Assembly (NCBI GenBank): GCA_005779435.1
Contig: SXJH01000115.1
Location: 1 to 5,281 of the forward strand
Length of the DNA stretch: 5,281 nucleotides
From: Nitrosomonas sp.
GTDB taxonomy: Bacteria > Pseudomonadota > Gammaproteobacteria > Burkholderiales > Nitrosomonadaceae
Reading direction: 5' to 3'
Shown piece by piece: positions 1-4,985 of the stretch; position 1 is the first letter of the stretch, and every line of letters starts with the position of its first letter. Position numbers and translations under genes: made by a program. The notes under the pieces were generated by a model that saw only the letters and a program-made list of their open reading frames with translations, made no database searches and was not told the origin of the DNA.

Positions 1-174
1 CATACGGATAGTGCCGGGCAGCAAATCGACGATGCCGAAACGCGCGATGGCATGCGTATGCCCGCCGCAAAATTCCATGAAATGATAGGTACGACCGGGA
101 TCGGCTTCGGAAATTATTTTTCCGGCGATTATCCGCGCCACGCCGCCGGTACGAAATTCATCGATATACTTCAC
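1..174 (-). CDS. hypD: HypD, hydrogenase maturation factor (5' end only; runs off the left edge)
   Basis: Only the first 58 codons are in the window. HypD is the [4Fe-4S] scaffold protein that, with HypC, carries the iron ion while its CO and two CN ligands are added, before transfer to the [NiFe]-hydrogenase large subunit in the cytoplasm. The translated start reads (M)KYIDEFRTGG, followed at residues 33-43 by MEFCGGHTHAI, the hallmark N-terminal HypD motif with the conserved Cys36, and then FGIVDLLPG. The GTG at 174-172 is the start: an in-frame stop (that of hypC) lies only two codons upstream, no ATG is available between, and the following residues match the family's N-terminus. No good Shine-Dalgarno is visible, so translation is probably coupled to hypC, which ends 6 nt earlier. 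Identity is very secure; the rest of the gene is not visible. Confidence 0.95.
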   Translation of the reverse strand, partial: MKYIDEFRTGGVARIIAGKIISEADPGRTYHFMEFCGGHTHAIARFGIVDLLPGTIRM

Positions 175-180
175 GATCGA

Positions 181-417
181 TTATGTATCCGGTGTGTCGT
201 TGTGCGCCGACAATTCGGCAAACAGGGCCAAGGTGCGCTCCGCTTCATGTTGATCCAGCTTTTGTAGCGCAAAACCAACATGCACGATGACATAATCTCC
301 GGGAATTACATCCTCTACCAGCATCAGTGAAACTTCTTTGCGTATGCCGCTTAGGTTGACGATTGCATGATTTTCCGCAGTCAGTTGTTCGACACAAGCA
401 GGAATTGCAAGGCACAT
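181..417 (-). CDS. hypC: HypC/HybG-family hydrogenase maturation chaperone
   Basis: This small cytoplasmic chaperone forms a complex with HypD to assemble the Fe(CO)(CN)2 unit and delivers it to the hydrogenase large-subunit precursor. The 78-residue product starts MCLAIP, containing the invariant Cys2 that must be exposed by methionine removal. Residues 40-50 (GDYVIVHVGFA) match the signature segment of the family, including His46. A second cysteine lies at position 8. The length is slightly short against the roughly 90-residue E. coli proteins, mostly through a shorter tail and loop. The ATG at 417-415 is fixed by the Met-Cys requirement, although no clear Shine-Dalgarno precedes it. hypC heads this minus-strand unit: hypD follows after 6 nt in the same frame, and the gene on the other side is divergent, so hypA, hypB and hypF are not immediately upstream. 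HypC and HybG paralogues cannot be told apart here. Confidence 0.95.
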   Translation of the reverse strand: MCLAIPACVEQLTAENHAIVNLSGIRKEVSLMLVEDVIPGDYVIVHVGFALQKLDQHEAERTLALFAELSAHNDTPDT

Positions 418-492
418 ACGCGTTTATTGCAGGTTTTTCGACGCGGAAATTATGACATAATTAATCATCGCGATTACGGATAACTACTGAAA
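418..492. promoter_or_regulatory. Divergent intergenic region between hypC and the L,D-transpeptidase gene
   Basis: This 75-nt gap must hold the start signals of both divergent genes. It contains two dyads: a perfect 6+1+6 palindrome at 449-461 (ATTATG-A-CATAAT) and a 5-5-5 inverted repeat at 462-476 (TAATC, five bases, GATTA). Because the first is symmetric, CATAAT can be read as a -10-like hexamer on either strand, but no convincing -35 hexamer lies at the right spacing on either side. An operator role is inference. No FNR-type TTGAT-N4-ATCAA site is visible. Confidence 0.4.
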
Positions 493-1068
493 ATGAACAG
501 AGATCATGCTTTTACTCACTCTACGCTTGTTTTTTTAGCCGGATTTTTAGGTCTGCTCATCCTTCCCGTTTCTGCCCAAGCGGATAAAAGCATATGGATC
601 GATGTCGATACGACAGAACAAATTTTACGCGTGATGCAGGGCGATACCGTTCAAGAAGTGTACAAAAATGTGGCGATTGGACGTTATGGAACGACTTGGT
701 CCAAAGTGACGCTTGACGATAAAACGCCGCTGGGTAAATTCAAGATAGGCTGGATTAATGAGAAAAGCCGCTATCATCGTTTTTTTGGATTGGATTATCC
801 CAACCGCGACATTGCAGAGCGCGCCTTCAGTGAAAAGAGAATCACTGTCGATACCTGGTATTCCATTTTGGAAGCGGAAAACAGAGGAAGAATACCGCCC
901 CAAAACACTTCATTAGGCGGTTACATCGGAATACACGGCATCGGCAGAGGCGACAAAGACATTCATCATCAATACAACTGGACCAATGGCTGCATTGCAC
1001 TCACTAACGAGCAAATTGATCAGCTCGGTCGATGGCTTAAGCCCGGCGTGGTGGTAAATATCCGCTGA
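493..1068 (+). CDS. Secreted YkuD-fold L,D-transpeptidase-family protein
   Basis: The 191-residue product has a Sec signal peptide: a short n-region, a hydrophobic core at residues 11-26 and a probable cleavage after Ala30 (VSAQA|DK). The rest is a single YkuD (L,D-transpeptidase) domain, about residues 33-191. It carries the TPLGKFKIG segment at 78-86, the catalytic-site histidine in IGIHG (His148) and the nucleophile Cys167 in NWTNGCIALTN. This belongs to the subclass with WTxGCIAxTN rather than the textbook SHGCIRL. Members of the wider family make 3-3 peptidoglycan crosslinks, attach or detach lipoproteins at meso-diaminopimelate, or act as amidases in the periplasm; the sequence does not decide which. 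No peptidoglycan-binding or LysM domain is present. The ATG has only a weak ribosome site (ACGGA at 476-480), but no better start precedes the signal peptide. The next plus-strand gene encodes an Lpp-like lipoprotein 251 nt away, a possible substrate. Confidence 0.9.
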   Translation: MNRDHAFTHSTLVFLAGFLGLLILPVSAQADKSIWIDVDTTEQILRVMQGDTVQEVYKNVAIGRYGTTWSKVTLDDKTPLGKFKIGWINEKSRYHRFFGLDYPNRDIAERAFSEKRITVDTWYSILEAENRGRIPPQNTSLGGYIGIHGIGRGDKDIHHQYNWTNGCIALTNEQIDQLGRWLKPGVVVNIR

Positions 1069-1319
1069 TTCGCAGACTCTTGCGCGCCACGATAACACAA
1101 TGATAAATAACAATACATTTTCTCTTTGCCCGTTGTTCGGCGATCAACATGTTGTTTTTATGTTACCGTGCCTTGCAATTTTGTCCCGCAATCATTTATT
1201 TTGCAGCAAAAATCGGATAAGATGCCAGTGCGCCGCTGATACTTAGGTATTGGTTGCAAATAGAAAGTGGTGGATGTTTGTGCATATTGAACAGAATAAA
1301 CAACTGAGGAGATCAGAGA
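1069..1319. other. 251-nt intergenic region upstream of the Lpp-like lipoprotein gene
   Basis: No credible gene was found here; the antisense reading frame overlapping its right part has no family resemblance. The region is AT-rich and contains repeated TTGC/GCAA half-sites: TTGCAA at 1173-1178, GCAA at 1188-1191, a perfect 6+1+6 palindrome TTTTGC-A-GCAAAA at 1199-1211, and TTGCAA at 1254-1259. A possible sigma70-like pair is TTGCAA (1173-1178) with TTTATT (1195-1200) at 16 nt, which is weak. A self-complementary CAACATGTTG followed by five T residues lies at 1145-1159, but it is too short and weak to call a terminator for the preceding gene. A promoter for the lipoprotein gene is expected here on context, without an exact position. 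Confidence 0.35.
1306..1311 (+). promoter_or_regulatory. Strong Shine-Dalgarno (GAGGAG) for the lipoprotein gene
   Basis: GAGGAG lies 8 nt before the ATG at 1320. It fixes the start and suggests high translation, as expected for an abundant Lpp-type protein. Confidence 0.85.
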
Positions 1320-1610
1320 ATGAAAGGAAGAATTCAGCATCCAGGTCGTAAGTTAGCGCTGGCAGTTATCATTGGCGCTTTTGTTGGTTTGACAGGCTGT
1401 GCATCTACAGGGCAATTGCAAGAGCTGGAAGACAGACTGAAAGGCGATATCGCTGCAGCTAAAGCCGATGCCGCTGCCGCCAAAGCCGATGCCGCCGCTG
1501 CAAGTGCAAAAGCAAATGAAGCATTAGGTGTTGCTAACGAAGCAAACAGACGCTCAATGGACACAGAATCGAAAATTGATCGCATGTTCAAGAAAGCAAT
1601 GCATAAATAA
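1320..1610 (+). CDS. Lpp/OprI-like alanine-zipper outer-membrane lipoprotein
   Basis: The 96-residue precursor has a lipoprotein signal peptide (hydrophobic stretch about 11-25) and the lipobox LTGC with lipidated Cys27. The residue after Cys is Ala, not Asp, so outer-membrane sorting is expected. The mature 70 residues are predicted to be one long helix in clean heptads from Ala45 to Ala93, with alanine at core positions (AAAKADA twice at 45-58). This is the alanine-zipper pattern of Pseudomonas OprI and E. coli Lpp, which form trimeric coiled coils. The end, FKKAMHK, has the C-terminal lysine that in Lpp is joined to peptidoglycan by L,D-transpeptidases; covalent attachment here is inferred. 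The mature chain is somewhat longer than E. coli Lpp (58 residues). The gene has a strong ribosome site, tandem stops (TAA TAG) and its own terminator, so it looks monocistronic and probably highly expressed. Confidence 0.9.
   Translation: MKGRIQHPGRKLALAVIIGAFVGLTGCASTGQLQELEDRLKGDIAAAKADAAAAKADAAAASAKANEALGVANEANRRSMDTESKIDRMFKKAMHK
1452..1493 (+). repeat. Two tandem 21-bp copies encoding the AAAKADA heptad
   Basis: Copies at 1452-1472 and 1473-1493 match at 19 of 21 positions; the two differences are synonymous alanine codons. A third, degenerate heptad (AAASAKA) follows at 1494-1514. Each copy equals exactly one coiled-coil heptad, so gain or loss of a unit would lengthen or shorten the lipoprotein helix without breaking its register. 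Confidence 0.85.
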
Positions 1611-1631
1611 TAGTTACTGCTATTTGTGCCC

Positions 1632-1657
1632 AAAAGCCCCTCTCATGAGGGGTTTTT
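1632..1657 (+). terminator. Rho-independent terminator of the lipoprotein gene
   Basis: A perfect six-pair GC-rich stem (CCCCTC at 1637-1642 with GAGGGG at 1647-1652) closes a TCAT loop and is followed by TTTTTGTTTT. Upstream AAAAG can pair with the first T residues to extend the stem. It lies 21 nt after the stop codon and separates the lipoprotein gene from the ydbH operon. Confidence 0.93.
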
Positions 1658-1770
1658 GTTTTGTGCCGTTATTTTTAAAGCATTCCAATTTTTCTCCCCT
1701 TCCTTCATTACATCCGATAGCGCTACCATACGGCTTCTTTTTCGGTTAACCCCGGCATCTTTGCTATGAA
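1658..1770 (+). promoter_or_regulatory. Probable promoter region of the ydbH-ynbE-ydbL operon
   Basis: Because a strong terminator precedes it, this 113-nt gap should hold the operon promoter. A possible but weak sigma70 pair is TTCCAA (1684-1689) and CATTAC (1707-1712) with a 17-nt spacer. No Shine-Dalgarno is visible before the ydbH ATG. The exact start site cannot be assigned from sequence alone. Confidence 0.35.
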
Positions 1771-4173
1771 ATGGGCAAGCGTTTAAGCATTATCTTATTT
1801 ACCTTGATTGCGTTCGGTGCAACGAACATTTATTTGTTCCGCAACGTCTTGCTCGAAACGCTGATCGGCGCTGAATTAAATAAACGAAACCTTCCATTGC
1901 AATCGATTGCAGCGCTCGATGTTTCGATTGACGGCTTTCATTTGCGAGATCTGATCGCAGGCGAAAACAAGGAATTTCGTATTCATCGAGCGCGTGTAGT
2001 ATGGAATTTTCACGATATCTTTGCAGCAAACGCTATTTCGGTTGAGATAAGCGGATTAGCGGCAAATATTGCGGTAAGCGCAAAACAAATCTCACCGCCT
2101 GGCGAGTCGTTTCTATTACAACGCTTCGCCATGCCGTGGTTGTCGACGCTCTCATTGGAAAACTCGGTCATCCATTTTCGAACCCTTGCCGGTGACGGCG
2201 CCATGACGCTTTCCGGCGGGATTACGCCGGGACGGGAAGGCCAGCGCGCACTCAAGTTGGATATGGTTTTATCGGGCATTATCGTGCAGGGCCGCGCGAC
2301 ATTAGCCGCAAGACTCGATTCGCAAGGAAATATGCAAGGAAGCATCCAGATGGGGGGCGCGCTGAAAACACCGGAACTCAGCATCGGCGGATTCTCGGGT
2401 AATACGGCCTTTAAAGTCGCGATGCTGCAACTGCAGAATGCGCAAACCGAATTTGTATTTTCGGATATTTTATTCAGCGAAAAAACAGCAAATGGATTTG
2501 CAAACAAACTCGCAATAGACCGCGCCGCCTTTGTCGGCAATGTACTCGGATTGCCCGATTTCTGGACCGGCAAACTCGATATTGATATTGAAAACGGGCA
2601 ATGGGTCTCCGAATCTTCGCAAATCCGGCGACTGACCGCTGCATTGCCGTTACAGATCGATACCGGAAAAACCGGCTCCTGGTATATTGGGTTGCGAGAC
2701 GCTGCAACGGTAACAGTGGAAGAAATCGGAGCTGTCCATTCGGCGCGCACCGAAGAACCGCTAAAGCTTTCGTTTGCACAGGCGGATTTTGAATTGACCC
2801 GACATGCCGCGACATGGTCTCTGCGGCACAATGTGGTTGCGATGCCCGGAAAACACGCCGTATTGCTTCAGCGTAAGAAGGCTGCGGCAATCGAAGCGCA
2901 AGCTCATCCGGGAAAAATAACTTTCACGGGAAAGATCGATGATCGACATCAATATCAGGGCCGAATTATCATCGATGATTTTGCGTTAACATCGCCGCCA
3001 TTGCATTTGGAAACAAAAGACATTTCGGTTGCGGCATATTGGAACGATGCGGACTTAGGCAATGCCGCCGATTTTTCTATCGGGCAATTGCAATTTCCGG
3101 CACCGCAACCGCTGCTCACACCGCTATCGATCTCCGGCAGCATTAGAAATCAAGCGGCGGCTGCGGAACCGCTCGAATACGTGCTGAATCTCAGTGGGGG
3201 CGTGCCCGATGGAGTTCGTTACATTCAAGTTACCGCCAGTCATGCAATGCATACCGGCGAGGGCAAGCTGCTGGCGGAGCTGGGGCCGATCAATTTCTCG
3301 CCCGATGGTCTGCAGCCCGATTTGTTGCTTCCCATGTTCGGGCGATGGACAGACGTTATCGGCCGGATGAATGCAAATGCCCAATTGAAATGGACTGCGG
3401 AAGGTATCGCAAGCAGCCGGGGATCGCTTGATCTGCGCGATTTTTCGTTTATGCACGAGACAATCAAAGTAAACGATTTAAACATATCGCTACAGATCGA
3501 CGATTTATCGACCCTCAGCAGCCTGCCGCATCAAGCAATCGCTATCCGCCGTATCGATTTGGGTATCCCGATCGAGGATTTGCTCGTTTATTATCGGCTC
3601 GGACAAGACCCCTTGCATGTCATGCTCGAAAAAGCGCAATTCCGTTTGATGGATGGCTTGATCTCGGTAGCGCCGACCCATATCGACCCCGATGAGAGTA
3701 TCAATCTCACGGTTCACGTCAGTAATTTCGATTTGGAGGCTTTATTTGATTTGATTCAAATCGAAGGTCTTGCCGGCAGCGGCCGTCTCGATGGACAGAT
3801 TCCGGTGACACTGGCAAAAAATCGAATGACGGTTAAAGGCGGCCATTTGGCTGCAAAAACACCGGGGGTGCTGCACTTTAAATCCGAGAAAGCGGCTCGA
3901 TATTTAGCATCCGGTGGACAGGAAATGAATTTGCTGTTACAAGCGCTGCAAGACTTTCATTACACCGAGCTGGCCATACGTTTCGACAAATCCGCCAACC
4001 ATGATTTATCGGTCAAACTCTCCCTGCTGGGCAACAATCCGGCGGTGAAGAATGGACAAGATTTCCGGCTGAATATTAAATTCGAGGCCGGGTTGGATAA
4101 GATTCTGAAAGCCATCGACTTTGGCCACCGCTTGTCCGATGAAATTCTAGGCGGGTCATTCAGATTCCATTAA
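1771..4173 (+). CDS. ydbH: YdbH-family AsmA-like intermembrane phospholipid transport protein
   Basis: The 800-residue product has one N-terminal membrane anchor (about residues 5-23) and then a long periplasmic part. That part is rich in alternating hydrophobic beta-strands, as in AsmA-like bridge proteins (TamB, YhdP, YdbH). These form an elongated hydrophobic groove that carries phospholipids from the inner to the outer membrane. The C-terminal domain, about 660-790, matches the YdbH type: GSGRLDGQIPV near 670, TPGVLHF at 697-703, an ALQDFHY segment, GNNP at 754-757 and a FRLNIKFE strand. E. coli YdbH is longer (about 880 residues), so this is a compact version with no sign of truncation. 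The assignment is strengthened by ynbE and ydbL following in the E. coli order. The ATG at 1771 is the first possible start after an in-frame TAA at 1747, but it lacks a ribosome-binding site, which suggests low expression. Confidence 0.9.
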   Translation: MGKRLSIILFTLIAFGATNIYLFRNVLLETLIGAELNKRNLPLQSIAALDVSIDGFHLRDLIAGENKEFRIHRARVVWNFHDIFAANAISVEISGLAANIAVSAKQISPPGESFLLQRFAMPWLSTLSLENSVIHFRTLAGDGAMTLSGGITPGREGQRALKLDMVLSGIIVQGRATLAARLDSQGNMQGSIQMGGALKTPELSIGGFSGNTAFKVAMLQLQNAQTEFVFSDILFSEKTANGFANKLAIDRAAFVGNVLGLPDFWTGKLDIDIENGQWVSESSQIRRLTAALPLQIDTGKTGSWYIGLRDAATVTVEEIGAVHSARTEEPLKLSFAQADFELTRHAATWSLRHNVVAMPGKHAVLLQRKKAAAIEAQAHPGKITFTGKIDDRHQYQGRIIIDDFALTSPPLHLETKDISVAAYWNDADLGNAADFSIGQLQFPAPQPLLTPLSISGSIRNQAAAAEPLEYVLNLSGGVPDGVRYIQVTASHAMHTGEGKLLAELGPINFSPDGLQPDLLLPMFGRWTDVIGRMNANAQLKWTAEGIASSRGSLDLRDFSFMHETIKVNDLNISLQIDDLSTLSSLPHQAIAIRRIDLGIPIEDLLVYYRLGQDPLHVMLEKAQFRLMDGLISVAPTHIDPDESINLTVHVSNFDLEALFDLIQIEGLAGSGRLDGQIPVTLAKNRMTVKGGHLAAKTPGVLHFKSEKAARYLASGGQEMNLLLQALQDFHYTELAIRFDKSANHDLSVKLSLLGNNPAVKNGQDFRLNIKFEAGLDKILKAIDFGHRLSDEILGGSFRFH

Positions 4174-4271
4174 GTGAGATTGCACTAAATTACCGTCATG
4201 GAGCAAGAATGCTCAATACCAGATTCCGGATTCACCGGGTACTGGATTCATTAGCAACGAGGAGTGCGATC
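4174..4271 (+). other. 98-nt gap between ydbH and ynbE
   Basis: No gene or terminator was found. The ynbE reading frame is open back to an ATG at 4209, but the 21 extra residues are charged and would precede the lipoprotein signal, so they are taken as untranslated. A short GAGC/GCTC dyad (4201-4214) and two GGATTCA copies (4228-4234 and 4244-4250) are present, with no assigned role. Confidence 0.4.
4260..4264 (+). promoter_or_regulatory. Shine-Dalgarno (AGGAG) deciding the ynbE start
   Basis: AGGAG lies 7 nt before the ATG at 4272, ideal spacing. It selects this ATG over the in-frame ATG at 4209, which has no such site. Confidence 0.88.
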
Positions 4272-4487
4272 ATGAGAAAAATTGATCAGATGATAAATAA
4301 AGCAATCTCCGGAACATTGTTATTGCTTTTGTGTGCCGCCGTTATTGCGTGCGCCCCCATTGTCAAAGTGGAAACGCCATCGGAGCCGATTACGATTAAC
4401 CTCAACATCAAACTGGACGCCGATGTCCGGGTAAAGCTGGCAGATGAGGCAAAGAAAGATATTGCGGCCAACCCCGGTGTTTTCTAA
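4272..4487 (+). CDS. ynbE: YnbE-family outer-membrane lipoprotein
   Basis: The 71-residue precursor has a hydrophobic signal (about 12-25) and a lipobox VIAC with lipidated Cys27, leaving a mature protein of 45 residues. The body is the YnbE hallmark: PIVKVETPSEPITINLNIKL (29-48), aligning with the PRIEVAAPKEPITINMNVKI stretch of E. coli YnbE, and a terminal Phe. In E. coli this outer-membrane lipoprotein multimerises through beta-strands and joins the C-terminal end of YdbH to complete a lipid bridge; the same role is inferred here. The start at 4272 is chosen from the AGGAG site and because it places a normal signal peptide at the N-terminus. The n-region is longer than in E. coli. It sits between ydbH and ydbL on the same strand, as in E. 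coli. Confidence 0.92.
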   Translation: MRKIDQMINKAISGTLLLLLCAAVIACAPIVKVETPSEPITINLNIKLDADVRVKLADEAKKDIAANPGVF

Positions 4488-4492
4488 GGAGC

Positions 4493-4508
4493 CGCCGATT
4501 GATCGGCG
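4493..4508. repeat. Perfect inverted repeat between ynbE and ydbL
   Basis: CGCCGAT and ATCGGCG are separated by two bases, giving in RNA a six-pair GC-rich stem with a UUGA loop, 5 nt after the ynbE stop. No T-run follows, so it is not a classical terminator. It could protect or attenuate the operon message, or be a binding site; this is inference. Confidence 0.6.
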
Positions 4509-4591
4509 AACGAGATGAAACACGAGGCGCATGGAACGAAGCGATTCGCTCGTACAGCCAATAAATCAGCGTTTCCTTAAGAACGAAAATC

Positions 4592-4596
4592 AGGAG
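4592..4596 (+). promoter_or_regulatory. Shine-Dalgarno (AGGAG) deciding the ydbL start
   Basis: AGGAG is 6 nt before the ATG at 4603. This favours that start over the in-frame ATG at 4531, whose 24 extra polar residues would mask the signal peptide. Confidence 0.85.
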
Positions 4597-4602
4597 AAAA
4601 CT

Positions 4603-4956
4603 ATGCGATGCATCCCTAATATGAAAACTTGCGAACCGATGTCGGCCATTACCGGTATTATTTTCCTAACACTGATGCTGTGTACAACTCAGGCTGCAGC
4701 GGGAACGCTGGAGAATTTGCGCGCTTCCGGCGCAATCGGCGAGCGATATGACGGTTATGCCGTTGCCAAGGAACCCGGCGCACAAGCCGATGTGGACGAA
4801 ATCAATGCCAAGCGGCGAGCGATTTACCAAGAAAAGGCGGCTGCACAGGGCGTTCCCATTGAGCAGGTCGGCAAAGTATACGCGGAAGAAATTATCAAAA
4901 ATATTCCCGCCGGAACTTGGATTCAGCTTAACGGGCAGTGGCGGCAAAAAGAATAA
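4603..4956 (+). CDS. ydbL: YdbL-family (DUF1318) periplasmic protein
   Basis: The 117-residue product has a signal peptide with a hydrophobic core at about 15-27 and a probable cleavage after Ala33 (QAAA|GT). The mature part matches YdbL/DUF1318: TLENLRASGAIGERYDGYAV (35-54), DEINAKRRAIY (65-75) and the ending PAGTWIQLNGQW (102-113), parallel to E. coli PGEYVQGINGKW. In E. coli YdbL is the periplasmic partner of YdbH-YnbE and influences their assembly; that role is inferred here from family and operon position. The start at 4603 follows an AGGAG site. A second in-frame ATG at 4621 could also give a signal peptide but lacks its own good site. The gene is last in the operon and converges on icd, with stops 29 nt apart and no clear terminator between. 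Confidence 0.92.
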   Translation: MRCIPNMKTCEPMSAITGIIFLTLMLCTTQAAAGTLENLRASGAIGERYDGYAVAKEPGAQADVDEINAKRRAIYQEKAAAQGVPIEQVGKVYAEEIIKNIPAGTWIQLNGQWRQKE

Positions 4957-4985
4957 ACTCATTGACACTGCCCTCATCGAACAAA

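Larger units (their letters stand above)
4488..4602 (+). other. 115-nt gap between ynbE and ydbL
   Basis: Besides the inverted repeat near its start, the gap holds a possible 21-codon frame (ATG 4515 to TAA 4580, starting MKHEAHGTKR) with no good ribosome site and no recognisable family, so it is not called as a gene. A small AGCGA-T-TCGCT dyad lies at 4540-4550. Co-transcription of ydbL with ynbE is likely because no terminator is seen. Confidence 0.4.

Noticed and set aside
52..267. Short plus-strand frame antisense to hypC and hypD
   Set aside because: It overlaps strongly conserved hyp coding sequence and has no domain or ribosome site.
1145..1159. CAACATGTTG plus T-run as terminator of the transpeptidase gene
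   Set aside because: A four-base loop leaves only a three-pair AT-rich stem, too weak, and it lies about 77 nt past the stop codon.
1334..1633. Alanine- and serine-rich open frame antisense to the lipoprotein gene
   Set aside because: It is the reverse reading of the GC-rich alanine codons and covers nearly the same bases; the plus-strand gene has a lipobox, ribosome site and terminator.
2010..2831. 273-codon open frame antisense to ydbH
   Set aside because: It lies fully inside the well-supported ydbH gene, is rich in Ser, Cys and Arg with no recognisable domain, and has no ribosome site; it is a shadow of the coding strand.
4209..4271. Longer N-terminus for ynbE starting at ATG 4209
   Set aside because: The 21 added residues are charged and would bury the lipoprotein signal; the AGGAG site points to ATG 4272.
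4515..4580. 21-codon small open frame between ynbE and ydbL
   Set aside because: It has no clear ribosome site, no family resemblance and a length expected by chance. It could be a leader peptide, but nothing supports it.
4531..4602. Longer N-terminus for ydbL starting at ATG 4531
   Set aside because: The 24 added residues are polar and would precede the signal peptide; the AGGAG site points to ATG 4603.
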